Below, one piece after another: positions 48,335-58,292 of a DNA stretch of 64,000 nucleotides. The stretch spans positions 248,001 through 312,000 of the forward strand of contig JAJYLY010000001.1 in the NCBI GenBank assembly GCA_021787435.1, read 5' to 3'. The DNA comes from Pseudomonadota bacterium. GTDB lineage: Bacteria > Pseudomonadota > Gammaproteobacteria > Burkholderiales > Gallionellaceae. The notes under the pieces are model-generated. The model worked only from the letters and a program-made list of their open reading frames with translations, was not told where the DNA came from and searched no databases. The position numbers were made by a program, and so were the translations under genes. Each line of letters begins with the position of its first letter. Positions within the stretch are counted from its first letter, which is position 1.

Positions 48335-48562
48335 ATGAAGAAAATACCTACTGAAGAGTATCTGCTAAAGGCCAAAAAATTGACCAAGCTGGAAGCTGAG
48401 CGTTTGTTTTCGCGCATGGGCGGCAAGCTAGGTCGAAGGGTCGATGATAGCAAGCTTGTCCCGTTAGATGCACTGGCGATACAACTTGAAATAGAAGATG
48501 AGAAGCTCAAAGAGTGGCGTCAGAGATGTTTTGAAATAAAGGCGCGCGACAATAAAAAATAG
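48335..48562 (+). CDS. Small charged protein, unknown function
   Basis: 75 residues from the ATG at 48335, which has AAGGAG nine bases upstream. MKKIPTEEYLLKAKKLTKLE, then ERLFSRMGGKLGRRVDDSKL, VPLDALAIQLEIEDEKLKEW and a charged tail. Predicted soluble and helical. No family recognised. Followed by an inverted repeat (48574-48632). Confidence 0.6.
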   Translation: MKKIPTEEYLLKAKKLTKLEAERLFSRMGGKLGRRVDDSKLVPLDALAIQLEIEDEKLKEWRQRCFEIKARDNKK

Positions 48563-48573
48563 GCATGTTCTGA

Positions 48574-48632
48574 TCCTTCGACAAACTCAAGACTAAAGGT
48601 GGGTCGAAGGATCCGTCCTGAGCCGTCGAAGG
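48574..48632. repeat. Inverted repeat of the TCCTTCGAC...GTCGAAGG type
   Basis: TCCTTCGACAAACTCAAGAC and, in inverse, GTCCTGAGCCGTCGAAGG, with an extra GGGTCGAAGGATC between. This resembles the widespread intergenic palindrome CCTTCGACAGGCTCAGGAC found in many bacterial genomes. Between the 75-aa gene and the convergent pyruvate-kinase-like gene; it may act as a transcript end. Confidence 0.6.
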
Positions 48633-48633
48633 T

Positions 48634-50502
48634 TTACCAGTGAAGACGTCGCAGCAGTGAATTCTTTTTATGCTGGTGGGATTGCATGCGGTGCAGAATG
48701 TCATCCAATGTCTGGATAGCCCCGATAATATGCGCCCCTTTGTTCAGCATCACGCATTCGGCACGCACACCCATTGCAGCATCGGTGATTTCAGCTCGGC
48801 TGGGCTTGCCGCTCTTGGACAACCTCTCCAACACCTGGGTCGCCCAGATAACCGGCAAGTGCGCCGCCTCGGCCAGCCAGAGAATTTCTTCCTGCAGCTC
48901 CGCCAGTCTTTCATAGCCGCACTCCACTGCAAGATCGCCGCGTGCAATCATTACGCCGACAATCGGTGAATGCAACAAGGTAAGTAACAGTTCCGGCAAA
49001 TTCTCAAACGCAGCGCGCGTTTCAATTTTCAGTACGATGCCAAGCTTCCCGGCATCAAGACGTTGCAGATGTTTCTGCAATAACCTGATGTCGTCAGAAT
49101 TGCGGACGAATGAAAGTCCGACCATATCGGCATGTTGCACGACGAATTCCAGATGCTCGATGTCCTGTGCTGTCAGGCCATTAAACTCAATCCGGCTGTC
49201 CGGCAAGTTGATGCCTTTGTTTGCCAGCAGCTTCTCTCCGCCTTCACCAGCCTGCGTGATTTCGACCACCATCCTGGTTTTTCCGACACTGCGAATGACG
49301 CCTTCGATTTTGCCATCGTCAATCAGAATGCGTTCACCCGATTTAACAGAAAGAAAAACCTCGGGCAGAGAACAGGCAATGCTGGCCGCGCGCAATACGC
49401 GCCCGTTGGCATCAAGCTGGGCGGGCTTGCCCGGCAACGGTTCGCGTGTGATGGTCAGATGGTCTCCCACGTGCAGGCGTATCGATTCAGCCAACGGCTT
49501 TAATTTACCTACGGTACCGGCACGACCCACCCGGTGCATGTGTCCGGATATCGGCTTGCGCAGAAGTTTCAGTTCCATGCCAGGCGTGATGTAAGCGGTT
49601 TGTTTGGATTCTGCCCAAAAACCTGCGCCTGTCTGGTTGACGACATCAAGAATACGCACTGCTCCCCTTGCATCAGTCAATTCAATCATATCGTGCTGCG
49701 ATACTCTGGACAGCCAATTCCCTTGTACAGGCAGACTGGCATCAGCGCCAGCGGGGCTGGGAGCAGCATCGTCTTCGGGATGCAGCCATATCCGCGCGGG
49801 TGCCAGCAGATTGCCGTACACATCTCGCTGTGGTTTCCATTTGAGTACGGCAGGTGCCTGAGTGATTTCCCCGGTGCGCAACTTGGGGCCGCCCAGATCC
49901 ATCAGGATATGGCAATGCCGCCCTGTTTCGCGGCGTGCCAGATTGATTTGCTCTATCATGCGCGCCCATGTCTCGGGATTGTCGTGTGCACAATTGATGC
50001 GTGCACAATCCATGCCGTGAACCAGCATCTGTTTGATCAATGAATAGTCGTCGGCCACTTCACTGGGCATGGTGACCATGATGCGAACCCGTCGATGCGA
50101 GGGAGGCTTGCCGAATAAACTGTTGGTATTCATTTCAAGCTGTGCGGCACCCGTCTCCGTAAGGATCGGGATATTTTTACAGGCTTTTCCCAGCGCACAA
50201 CGCAAAAGGTCAATGATGGCATTCAGATTTGCGAGGACGTGCGATTCCATGCGCCCCAACGAGGAAAGACCGACTACCGCCAGTCTTTCCTGCAGCGGTC
50301 TAATATCCTTTCGCCTCAGGCCCAGATAGTGAATCAGATTAATACTGCTTGCCAGGTGAACAGGATTTACATCTTGCAGTGTTGCTGCAGACAGCTTTTC
50401 AAGCTCTGTCAGCTCATCCCGCAATGATTCAAGCTCATGCAGCAAGCTGGCATAAGGATGCAACTCACTGGGCTTGCCTGAACCTGATTGTTGCCTGCTC
50501 AT
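48634..50502 (-). CDS. Pyruvate kinase family protein with N-terminal extension
   Basis: 622 residues versus about 470 for a typical kinase. Residues 1-~130 are a novel helical extension. The PK core follows: MDCARINCAHDNPETWARMI, ILMDLGGPKLRTGEI, KSGERILIDDGKIEGVI, LDAGKLGIVLKIETRAAFEN (Lys/Glu of the active site), IMIARGDLAVECGYERLAEL and LPVIWATQVLERLSKSGKPS. It then stops: the C-terminal regulatory domain is missing, and the usual VMLSGETA reads VMLNKGAHI. Probably catalytic or a divergent paralogue; allostery must differ. Confidence 0.8.
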   Translation of the reverse strand: MSRQQSGSGKPSELHPYASLLHELESLRDELTELEKLSAATLQDVNPVHLASSINLIHYLGLRRKDIRPLQERLAVVGLSSLGRMESHVLANLNAIIDLLRCALGKACKNIPILTETGAAQLEMNTNSLFGKPPSHRRVRIMVTMPSEVADDYSLIKQMLVHGMDCARINCAHDNPETWARMIEQINLARRETGRHCHILMDLGGPKLRTGEITQAPAVLKWKPQRDVYGNLLAPARIWLHPEDDAAPSPAGADASLPVQGNWLSRVSQHDMIELTDARGAVRILDVVNQTGAGFWAESKQTAYITPGMELKLLRKPISGHMHRVGRAGTVGKLKPLAESIRLHVGDHLTITREPLPGKPAQLDANGRVLRAASIACSLPEVFLSVKSGERILIDDGKIEGVIRSVGKTRMVVEITQAGEGGEKLLANKGINLPDSRIEFNGLTAQDIEHLEFVVQHADMVGLSFVRNSDDIRLLQKHLQRLDAGKLGIVLKIETRAAFENLPELLLTLLHSPIVGVMIARGDLAVECGYERLAELQEEILWLAEAAHLPVIWATQVLERLSKSGKPSRAEITDAAMGVRAECVMLNKGAHIIGAIQTLDDILHRMQSHQHKKNSLLRRLHW

Positions 50503-50689
50503 GAATGGAAACTACTGATTTAGATTATCTGATTATGGTCAATATGTTGTCATTGTGGAAGTGCCGGATTACCGGAATGTGACATGCTGTTATACATCAA
50601 AAATCGCTGCGCTATATTACAGCTGGTTTATCTGGTTTTGTCGTTCCCGCGCAAGCGGGAACCCGGTTAAACAAAGGCGCTGGTTCCGC
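50503..50689. other. Intergenic stretch with short palindrome
   Basis: Holds GTTCCCGC-GCAA-GCGGGAAC (50643-50662), a perfect 8-bp hairpin of the common intergenic GTTCCCGC type. Otherwise nothing recognisable. The next ~320 bases are the decayed GGDEF gene. Confidence 0.5.
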
Positions 50690-50719
50690 GCTTTTGCTGG
50701 GAAGACGTATAGATCAACA

Positions 50720-51010
50720 CTTCCTAAACTCTGACTGTGCGCAGTACAAACGGAAAACTGATCCTTGCCGTTATTTTTAGCGATATACATTGTATAGTCT
50801 ACCGCCGGCAGCAAGGCCTCCTATTCATCTGCGTATGACGGATATTCTGTGATGCCTATGCTGACAAAAATACTCGGGATCGTTTTCTTACCGAATTGAT
50901 AAGTCGCTTTCAGTGCTTCAAGTATCCACCTTGACACCGTAACGGCTCTGTCAAGACTGGATTTGAGCAATGCATTTATTGATGCTGCGGAAATAATTGC
51001 GGCATCAAAA
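50720..51010 (-). pseudogene. Decayed GGDEF-domain gene
   Basis: Reverse strand gives DRAVTVSRWILEALKATYQF, GKKTIPSIFVSIGITEYPSY, ADE, a stop (TAG at 50821-50823), then EALLPAVDYTMYIAKNNGKD QFSVC in two parts. These are the last segments of a diguanylate cyclase domain (family form: SIGI...ADxALYxAKxxGK), with Tyr replaced by a stop. The signature GGDEF part is not visible upstream. A fragment. Confidence 0.8.
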
Positions 51011-51102
51011 TCACTCTGCTAAAGAATCGCGATTCACCACAACGGCATAATACAACCGCTGTGAGTGAATCGAAATGTAATATGGGCTGGCTCGGCTGAC
51101 AC

Positions 51103-51504
51103 TCAGTGCTTATTGGGTCGTCCGGTCTTGATCTTATCCAGGCTGGCCAATACAAGCTTCAGTTTCGTCTCGCTCATGCTGCTCAATGCAATCACACCTG
51201 CTCGCAACACTTCACTTTTTTTGACTTGCACACCCGCCTTCAGACATAACGCCTTGATTTCGGCAATCTTCTGATATTCGTCCACCGGCATGGTAAAACT
51301 ATCGCGTATGACTTTGAGTTTTGGTTTTTTTGCCGCTTTTGGTGCTGCCTTTACCTCTTTGGCGACCACCTTCACAGCTTTGACTGCTTTTGATTCGGAT
51401 TTTTTCACAGCCATCGCCTTGGTGCTTATCGCCTTGCTTAACGGCTTGGGCGCTGAGGGTGTTTTCCTGCCTTCTTCAGCCTTGTTTAACTCTTTCACAC
51501 TCAT
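51103..51504 (-). CDS. Basic protein with histone-like N-terminus and possible ribbon-helix-helix domain
   Basis: 133 residues. Residues 1-65 are rich in Lys, Ala, Ser and Val (KKSESKAVKAVKVVAKEVKA and similar), like the tail of bacterial H1-type proteins. Residues ~66-110 (VIRDSFTMPVDEYQKIAEIK, ALCLKAGVQVKKSEVLRAGV) look like a ribbon-helix-helix DNA-binding fold; the rest is short. AAGGAG precedes the ATG. A near-palindrome sits just upstream at 51529-51552, so self-regulation is possible. Function unknown; a DNA-binding role is inferred. Confidence 0.7.
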   Translation of the reverse strand: MSVKELNKAEEGRKTPSAPKPLSKAISTKAMAVKKSESKAVKAVKVVAKEVKAAPKAAKKPKLKVIRDSFTMPVDEYQKIAEIKALCLKAGVQVKKSEVLRAGVIALSSMSETKLKLVLASLDKIKTGRPNKH

Positions 51505-51528
51505 GATATTCTCCTTGGACTTAAACTG

Positions 51529-51552
51529 AATATACAGTATATATCGTATATT
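51529..51552 (-). promoter_or_regulatory. Candidate operator/promoter of the basic RHH-like protein
   Basis: AATATAC (51529-51535) and GTATATT (51546-51552) are inverted arms 10 bases apart. On the minus strand this region includes TATACT, a -10-like box, 25-50 bases upstream of the ATG. Overlap of a palindrome with a -10 box fits autorepression. Confidence 0.4.
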
Positions 51553-51597
51553 TCAAATTTGTACATTGAAATATCACCTCGTCGCAATTTTTCTTCG

Positions 51598-52904
51598 CTA
51601 CCGCAGCCATCCTTTTGCCATAAAAGCGTAGAGCACGCCGAGCGCCAGAACCAGCGCGCCCAAAGACCGCAGGGATCAGCGCGAGCGTGCTGACGATCAT
51701 CAATAGTCGCACAAAAAGGTTAGTGTCGTGCGCGGCGATATCGATATGCAGCTCTATCAGCGAGATCACTGACTCGCGTATATTGTCGACCGTCTCATAA
51801 AGATAATCCGCTTCTTCAGTGAGCGGGCTGATAATTTCGCGCTGCTCCTGATCAAGCCCGGGCAATAAACGGCATCCGTCTGCGAGCATTTCCAGTAGAC
51901 CGCTTAGCCGCCATAAATTGCTCTTTTCCGTCGACAGCACGCGCTTCAAGCGGAAGGATTGTTTGAAAAAACTTTCGCTGCTTTACTATTGCCGGCAAAT
52001 CCTCAAGCTGACGCACCATCCTCTCCATCTGTCCCGCTATTTCCTCGTCGCGAGCGAGCACTAGGCGAATGATGTGCAGCGCACAGCGTGTCCCCCAAGG
52101 CAGGATTGCTGAATCAGTGGGCAGCTGCGGCAAATCCAGTGAATGCATGGAGAGGGACAGCAAACCAATTTTAGATACCAACAACAGCACTGAGTCACTT
52201 CGCATGGCATCATTTGCCGAAGGAAGAGAAATTGTAAGTGCGGTCCAGCGCACGCCTGATTCGATGCGCGGGTAGATCGACTCCTACAACGCAGCCTCGA
52301 TCATCACATGCGGGATGTTTGCCACTTAGGCGATCTCCTTGAGGCGTTCCGGCGTAAGGTTGGCCGCATGCAGCCAGCAACTCGTAGGGTTGGCCAACCA
52401 CTGCAGCAGTTCGTTCCAGTCGCATTTACGTGTGGTGCTTTCCCCAGACTGAAATGCCGTGACTTGCGGCTGACCGCGGGGAGTCTGGATCAGTGAAGGT
52501 AATGCCGCTCGCTGAAAACCGTGGCCCACGCGCGGGCCAAAAAGCAGAATGCTGAACAAACGAAGGATGCGCAACGCCGGTGATGAACTCGTTATATCCG
52601 ACACTTCAGGCAGCAGTGATAGCAATGGCAGCAGGATAATGAATGCGTCGAATATACGCCAAGGGCTAATCACAAATTTTAGCCTGTTGGTGGATAAGGC
52701 GAAGTTAACGCAGTATTCCAGCGCGAACAGACCGATGACCACCCATTTTGCGAACTCGAAACCCAAAACAACGCCGTGCGACAACACGAACAAAAAGGGC
52801 GCAACTCCGAAACTCAGCCCCGCAAGTGCAAGAAATCCCATGACAGATTCGTTAAGAACAACCGAGAGGCGATGCAGCATGTTGACACCCCCAAGTACCG
52901 CCAT
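51598..52904 (-). pseudogene. Decayed voltage-sensor-like/CorA fusion gene
   Basis: Reading 52904 down: ESVMGFLALAGLSFGVAPFL and WVVIGLFALEYCVNFALSTN, SPWRIFDAFIILLPLLSLLP and the basic SPALRILRLFSILLFGPR form an S1-S4 voltage-sensor-like unit. Then LLQWLANPTSCWLHAANLTP ERLKEIA stops (52326-52328), the frame continues VANIPHVMIEAAL, stops again (52284-52286), and resumes ESIYPRIESGVRWTALTISL as a CorA cytoplasmic domain. A frameshift near 51950 and another near 51665 lead to TVDNIRESVISLIELHIDIA, FVRLLMIVSTLALIPAVFG and ALVLALGVLYAFMAKGWLR. This is one broken gene. Confidence 0.85.
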
Positions 52905-53248
52905 AGGCCAACTTTGAAAAATGGTGTTATAAGTTTTTTGTCACCAGCACCGATTATGTGCCAAATTTTACAAGTTTGCTTTCCGTTTGCCCCCTCCTCG
53001 GCATACCAGGAGCTGTAGCACAGAAACTTGCGTTTCGTGATGCTTCCTACCGCGCTCTTGGTCTCGTTAAACTTGAGCCATAATGTGTGACATAACAGCG
53101 CCACAGCAACATCATCACCCACTCTCCTGCTTTGCGGCTACGCACGTATACATTATCGTCCTCATGCAGTTACGTTACGCTTCACTTCGTTTACTGTGAT
53201 CAACTTACGGCGGGACTTGCACCAGCAGGAATGCACACATGCTGGGCG
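52905..53248. other. Intergenic stretch without recognisable gene
   Basis: About 340 bases between the broken fusion gene and the ompA terminator. I find no ORF with a ribosome-binding site and no RNA gene. Part of it may be remnant repetitive DNA, but I cannot name the source. Confidence 0.5.
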
Positions 53249-53274
53249 AAAAAAAACGGGCTGTTGCCAGCCCG
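53249..53274 (-). terminator. Rho-independent terminator of the OmpA-like gene
   Basis: Minus-strand hairpin CGGGCTG-GCAA-CAGCCCG followed by TTTTTTTT. Strong. Confidence 0.92.
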
Positions 53275-53295
53275 CTTTTTTGGTAACGCCAAAGA

Positions 53296-54324
53296 TTACT
53301 GATTTACACGCACTTTGGACTCTTCCCTGACCACAGAGGTGATCTCAACGCGACGGTTCTGTGCGCGACCAGCCTTGGTCTTGTTACTGGCAATCGGATT
53401 GGCTTCACCTTCACCCTTGGTCGAGATGCGGTCTGCCGCTACACCTTTGCCGACCAGATAAGACTTGACCGATTCGGCACGCTTCTCGGAAAGCTTCAGA
53501 TTGTATGCCTTCGATCCGGTGCTGTCAGCATATCCTTTCACGACCAGATTCGATTCAGGATGGTGTGCTGCAAAATCCACCACCTCGTCGAGCTTCTTGT
53601 CTGCAGTATGTTTCAGACTTGCCGAATTGGTATTGAAATTCCCGCCCTCGATGGTCACTGGCTTGTCTGTGAATATCGTCTTGTAAACAGGCTTAGGCGC
53701 TTCAACGACAGGTGCTGGTGCTGGTGCTGGTGCTGGTGCTGCAACAGGTGCCGCTGCAGCAACAACAGGAGCTGCTGCAGCCGGTGGTTGGCCGAAATAA
53801 TAATTGATGCCGAGCGTGAGGGCATTGTTTTTCATCTCAATGCCATTGGTTTTGGCTGAAGTGGAAGTATATTCACCTGCCAGACTCCAGCTTGGTGCAA
53901 ACTTGTATTCAACGCCCACACCCATCTGAGGACCGCTGGTGCCAAAATAGCCGACACCACTGTTTCCGTTGATGCGGCCATAGCCCAACTTGGCGTAAGG
54001 CATCCAGTTGCCATAAGGCAATCCGAATTTGGCATCCAGGCCATAATCCTTGCTGCCGATATCTATCGGTCCGGGGTAATGGGTTTCAGATGCGTTCCGA
54101 TCCCAGTAACCATTCACACCAAGCAGGAAGTTGCTGCCCAGATCCCAACCATACCCGCCTTGAAACCCGTAAGTATTGCCGCTCTGGCTGTCATAGCCTG
54201 TCATGCTGGCGCGATCCGTACCCAACTTTGCACCCAGCCATCCGCCGGAAAACTCGCTGGCTTGTGCTGCTGAAATGCCAAACAGCGCCGCTGAAAGCGC
54301 AATTGCGAATGTAGTCTTTTTCAT
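53296..54324 (-). CDS. OmpA family outer-membrane protein
   Basis: 342 residues. Signal peptide MKKTTFAIALSAALFGISAA. N-terminal beta-barrel ~24-175 (GWLGAKLGTDRASMTGYDSQ, alternating aromatic strands, ending GINYYFG), a Pro/Ala linker (~178-212), then an OmpA C-terminal peptidoglycan-binding domain (VVKGYADSTGSKAYNLKLSE, KRAESVKSYLVGKGV, NRRVEI). The ends suit a structural porin that ties outer membrane to wall. Its own terminator follows. Confidence 0.93.
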   Translation of the reverse strand: MKKTTFAIALSAALFGISAAQASEFSGGWLGAKLGTDRASMTGYDSQSGNTYGFQGGYGWDLGSNFLLGVNGYWDRNASETHYPGPIDIGSKDYGLDAKFGLPYGNWMPYAKLGYGRINGNSGVGYFGTSGPQMGVGVEYKFAPSWSLAGEYTSTSAKTNGIEMKNNALTLGINYYFGQPPAAAAPVVAAAAPVAAPAPAPAPAPVVEAPKPVYKTIFTDKPVTIEGGNFNTNSASLKHTADKKLDEVVDFAAHHPESNLVVKGYADSTGSKAYNLKLSEKRAESVKSYLVGKGVAADRISTKGEGEANPIASNKTKAGRAQNRRVEITSVVREESKVRVNQ

Positions 54325-54458
54325 TTTCTTATCCTTTTCGTGTAAAGTTGTTAATCAACAGACTTTCGTGAGAAAGCACTATACTTCATCAATAATAAAT
54401 TTCAAACAGCCGTTGTAAAAATACAACACTCCTCGCACCAAACGGGTATGGGCTGTTA

Positions 54459-55199
54459 TTACATCATCGCCCGCTGCCGCCTTGCCTCAAACAGAAAGAT
54501 GCCTGCACTCACCGACACGTTCAGGCTTTCCACGCTACCCAGCATGGGAATACGCACCAGCTCATCGCAAGTCTCCCTGGTCAGGCGACGCAAACCCTCG
54601 CCTTCAGCGCCCAATACCAGCGCAAGGCTACCTGCATGCTTGAAACTGTGCAAGTCCTGTTTTGCCTCGCCTGCAGCACCTGCTACCCAAATGCCGCGGT
54701 CTTTCAATTCGCGCAAAGTGCGCGCCAGATTAGTGACAGTGATATAAGGCACCGTTTCAGCAGCCCCGCATGCGATCTTCTCTACGGTGGCCGTGATCCC
54801 TACCGCGCGATCTTTCGGCGCGATCACTGCATGCACGCCGAATGCATCCGCGCTGCGCAGACACGCGCCCAAATTATGCGGATCCTGCACGCCGTCGAGC
54901 ACCAGCAGCAAGGGCGGCTCGGTCAAAGTATCCAGCACATCGGACAGATGCTGAACACGCCGCGCCGCATCGACTCTAGCAGCTACTCCCTGATGTCTGA
55001 CACCTCCTGCCATACCGTCCAGCCGCGAACTGTCAACAGGAATAACGCGCACACCGCTTGCTTCACACAGCTTGACCAGATCGCGCATGCGCTGATCCTG
55101 TCGCTGAGATTGCAGATAGACCTCCATCACACCATCCGGATTCTGGCGTATGCGCGATGTTACCGCATGAAAACCATATATCAGCCGCAAATCCGCCAT
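54459..55199 (-). CDS. rlmB: 23S rRNA (guanosine(2251)-2'-O)-methyltransferase RlmB
   Basis: 246 residues, SPOUT/TrmH family. [59 protein letters not shown] and [20 protein letters not shown] are typical. Modifies G2251. Start overlaps the rnr stop by one base, so translation is coupled. Confidence 0.97.
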   Translation of the reverse strand: MADLRLIYGFHAVTSRIRQNPDGVMEVYLQSQRQDQRMRDLVKLCEASGVRVIPVDSSRLDGMAGGVRHQGVAARVDAARRVQHLSDVLDTLTEPPLLLVLDGVQDPHNLGACLRSADAFGVHAVIAPKDRAVGITATVEKIACGAAETVPYITVTNLARTLRELKDRGIWVAGAAGEAKQDLHSFKHAGSLALVLGAEGEGLRRLTRETCDELVRIPMLGSVESLNVSVSAGIFLFEARRQRAMM

Positions 55200-57421
55200 T
55201 ACTTGCGCCCTTTGGAGGATTTCTTTTTCGGCTTGGCTTCAGCTTCAGACTCTTCCACAACTGAATGCAATACAAAATCGATCTTGGTGCTTTCCATGTC
55301 CACCTTGACCACGCGCACCTTCACACGGTCTCCTAACCTGTAGCTTTGCCCGGTGCGCTCGCCCAGAAGATGATGCTTGGTAGCATCAAAATGAAAGTAA
55401 TCCTTGCCAAGCTCCGAAATATGCACCAACCCCTCGACATAAAGGTCGTCCAGCGAGACGAACATGCCGAAACTCGTGACCGAAGACACCGAGCCCGTGA
55501 AAACACTGCCCAGATGGTCGCGCATGTAAAAACATTTCAGCCATGCTTCCACATCGCGCGTCGCATCGTCAGCACGGCGTTCAGTCATCGAACAATGAAT
55601 CCCAAGCTCCGCCCATTTCTGCGCGGGCTTGTATTGTTTGCCCTGCAGTACGGCCTTGATCGCGCGGTGCACCAGAAGATCCGGGTAACGACGTATCGGG
55701 GAGGTGAAATGTGTATAGGCATCGTAGCCCAGCCCGAAGTGCCCGATGTTTTCCGGCTCATACTTAGCCTGGCGCAAAGAGCGCAGCATCACAGTCTGCA
55801 GCAAACCGGCATCCGGACGGCCCTTGATGCGCTTTAACAGCTTTGAATAATCCGCCGCCTGCGGTTCATCATCCCCTGTCAGCCCCAGGCCAAACTCCTT
55901 CATGAATTCGCGCAAGGCTTCCAGCTTCTCGGGTGTAGGCCCCTGGTGGATACGATACAGCACCGGATGATGGTGCTCTTGCAAATATCCCGCCGCGCAC
56001 ACGTTCGCGGCCAGCATGCACTCCTCGATCAGCTTGTGCGCATCATTGCGCACCACCGGCACGATGCGCGATATCTTTCCCTGGTCGGTGAAGATCATCT
56101 GCGTCTCAACCGTCTCGAAATCGATCGCACCGCGCTTCTCGCGCGCCTTCAGGAGTTTCTGGTACAGCTCATGCAGATGCTGCAGATGCGGCACGATGGG
56201 CGAATTGCTCTCTGCCAGTTTGCCATCGGGTTCTCCCAGCATTTCGGCGACCTGGTTGTAAGTCAGACGCGCGTGGGAATACATCACCGAAGGATAAAAA
56301 CGGTATTTACCGATATCGCCCTTGCTGCTGATCTGCATGTCGCACACCATGCACAAACGATCCACCTTGGGGTTCAGTGAACACAGGCCGTTAGACAACT
56401 CCTCGGGCAGCATCGGGATCACGCGACGCGGGAAATAAACCGAATTTCCGCGCGAAATGGCCTCACGATCCAGCGCGTCATTCGTCTGCACATAGTGGCT
56501 GACATCCGCGATCGCCACCACCAGACGATATCCCCCTTTCACCGGTTCACAATACACAGCATCATCGAAATCGCGCGCGGTTTCTCCATCTATGGTCACC
56601 AGTGGCAGATGACGTATGTCCTCGCGCCCGGCCCAGTCCTGTTCGGATACAACAGGAGGGATCGCCTTAGCCTGGCGTTCTGCATCCCTGGGAAATTCAT
56701 ATGGCAGATCGTGCTTGCGCAGTGCGATTTCGATCTCCATGCCAGGATCGGCATAGTTGCCCAGCACTTGAACGATGCGCCCTATCGGTTGCGCATGCTT
56801 GTCAGGCTGCTTGAGTATCTCGAGTATCACCACCTGGCCGGTTTTGGCGCTGCCAGAATCACCGGGTGCAACCAGAATATCCTGGGCGATGCGGCGGTTT
56901 TCCGCAACCACGAACTGTATGCCGTGTTCCTCGTACAACCGGCCCACCACCTTGTTGTTGGCACGCTCCAGCACTTCGACTATCTTGGCCTCGGGACGGC
57001 CTCTTCTGTCCACACCCGATTGCCGCACCATCACCACGTCGCCATGCAGCACCTGATGCATTTCCTTCTCCGAGAGGAACATGTCTGGACTGCCGTCTTC
57101 GGGCACCAGGAAGCCGAAACCATCCGGGTGACCCTGCACCTTGCCCTTGATCAGATCCAACTTATCCATCACGCATATCGCGCGCTTCCTGTTGCGCATG
57201 ATCTGACCGTCTCGCTCCATCGCACGCAGCCTGCGCGAAAACAGATCCTCTTCTTCGTGCTCGATATTCAGCATACCCAAGAGCTCATCCTCGCTCAACG
57301 GCGCACCCTGCTCGGTCAATATCTGCAAAATGAATTCGCGGCTCGGCAGAGGGTGTTCATATTGTTCGCGTTCGCGCTCCAAAAACGGATCCTGCAAACG
57401 CAAATTATTTTTCTTTTTCAT
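55199..57421 (-). CDS. rnr: Ribonuclease R
   Basis: 740 residues from the ATG at 57421 ([20 protein letters not shown]). Cold-shock domains, RNB catalytic domain with [18 protein letters not shown] (catalytic Asp cluster) and [24 protein letters not shown] segment (here [20 protein letters not shown]), then S1 domain ([20 protein letters not shown]) and a basic tail. 3'-5' exoribonuclease that degrades structured RNA. rnr-rlmB is a classic pair. Confidence 0.98.
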   Translation of the reverse strand: MKKKNNLRLQDPFLEREREQYEHPLPSREFILQILTEQGAPLSEDELLGMLNIEHEEEDLFSRRLRAMERDGQIMRNRKRAICVMDKLDLIKGKVQGHPDGFGFLVPEDGSPDMFLSEKEMHQVLHGDVVMVRQSGVDRRGRPEAKIVEVLERANNKVVGRLYEEHGIQFVVAENRRIAQDILVAPGDSGSAKTGQVVILEILKQPDKHAQPIGRIVQVLGNYADPGMEIEIALRKHDLPYEFPRDAERQAKAIPPVVSEQDWAGREDIRHLPLVTIDGETARDFDDAVYCEPVKGGYRLVVAIADVSHYVQTNDALDREAISRGNSVYFPRRVIPMLPEELSNGLCSLNPKVDRLCMVCDMQISSKGDIGKYRFYPSVMYSHARLTYNQVAEMLGEPDGKLAESNSPIVPHLQHLHELYQKLLKAREKRGAIDFETVETQMIFTDQGKISRIVPVVRNDAHKLIEECMLAANVCAAGYLQEHHHPVLYRIHQGPTPEKLEALREFMKEFGLGLTGDDEPQAADYSKLLKRIKGRPDAGLLQTVMLRSLRQAKYEPENIGHFGLGYDAYTHFTSPIRRYPDLLVHRAIKAVLQGKQYKPAQKWAELGIHCSMTERRADDATRDVEAWLKCFYMRDHLGSVFTGSVSSVTSFGMFVSLDDLYVEGLVHISELGKDYFHFDATKHHLLGERTGQSYRLGDRVKVRVVKVDMESTKIDFVLHSVVEESEAEAKPKKKSSKGRK

Positions 57422-57471
57422 TGACAAATTACCCTTTAACTATTAAATTGCGCGGCTTCAACAAGTCGCAT

Positions 57472-57556
57472 GCCCAGATGGCGGAATTGGTAGACGCGCA
57501 CGGTTCAGGTCCGTGTGCCGCAAGGTGTGGAGGTTCGAGTCCTCTTCTGGGCACCA
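57472..57556 (+). tRNA. tRNA-Leu(CAG)
   Basis: 85 nt with encoded CCA. Acceptor GCCCAGA pairs with TCTGGGC; anticodon arm CACGG-TTCAGGT-CCGTG gives CAG (codon CUG), with a long variable arm. Its 3' end is the likely attachment site for the conjugation element downstream. Confidence 0.95.
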
Positions 57557-57572
57557 TCATAACTCATAATTA

Positions 57573-57611
57573 CCGCACCACTACTTGATTTAAGTGTTGT
57601 GCGGTTTTTTT
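57573..57611 (+). terminator. Rho-independent terminator after tRNA-Leu
   Basis: CCGCAC ... GTGCGG stem with an inner ACTT/AAGT, followed by TTTTTTT. Confidence 0.75.
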
Positions 57612-57779
57612 ATATGCCAAAAACTATGCCAAACGCATTTTTGGCTTGCGCTTTTCCACCAAGCGATCATTCTAACCTAATTCGATGCTTTTAGCTTTAC
57701 ACTAGATCGTACATCGGCATTCCGCTCTTCGTCCTAAGCATTGGATTTTCTTAAGCCGTTCACTTAATCTGTCGCGAAT

Positions 57780-58223
57780 TCAACTCTGAAGTGCAACTTT
57801 TTTAAGGAAATTTAGGTGGAGAGCTGCGTTAAAATATTGCCACTTAAACGACCAAGTAAAAGTCGCAAGGCTGGCGTCTTGGCAACCTTGCCGGTCAAAG
57901 GTCAAAATGTAGCTGCGCACCGTGCTCATGATATCGATGACTTTTGCAACATTGCCCGTGTTATACGGGGAATATCCGTTCCATATCAGACCATTGTTGG
58001 ATTTGGAATGGCTCGGACGCTCTATTAAGGAGATCCGTCGACACACTTGGTTGAAAAACGAATCGACACCAAGCAGGCTCGCTTTGTTGTAGAGCCAAGC
58101 TTGGTGTTCTTCGTCGTAGTCGCCAAGGTCTGTGAGGTAGGGCCACGACATTCTCTCTGGCTCGCTCATGAGTGGGAAAGGATGGTCAAGCCACCGATCC
58201 TGCCACTTCCCGTGCGGCATCAT
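57780..58223 (-). mobile_element. Transposase-like fragment (C-terminal)
   Basis: 147 residues: AWLYNKASLLGVDSFFNQVC, RRISLIERPSHSKSNNGLIW, NGYSPYNTGNVAKVIDIMST. From memory this resembles the C-terminus of transposase-type proteins with the pattern VDSFFN...RRRISLLERP...YGYSPYNP, but I cannot confirm the family without a search. No N-terminal half is visible. It lies between tRNA-Leu(CAG) and the trb genes. Confidence 0.4.
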
Positions 58224-58292
58224 GTAGACCAGCCGCTCATTGATTAGCTAATTGAAAGGCAGCCGCGAAGGTCTGGTTAGCACTTTATGCAT

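Noticed and set aside
56495..57424. Long open frame opposite rnr (309 codons)
   Set aside because: It is antisense to a well-supported gene, has no family resemblance and the amino-acid makeup (His/Arg/Gln-rich) is that of a reversed coding strand.
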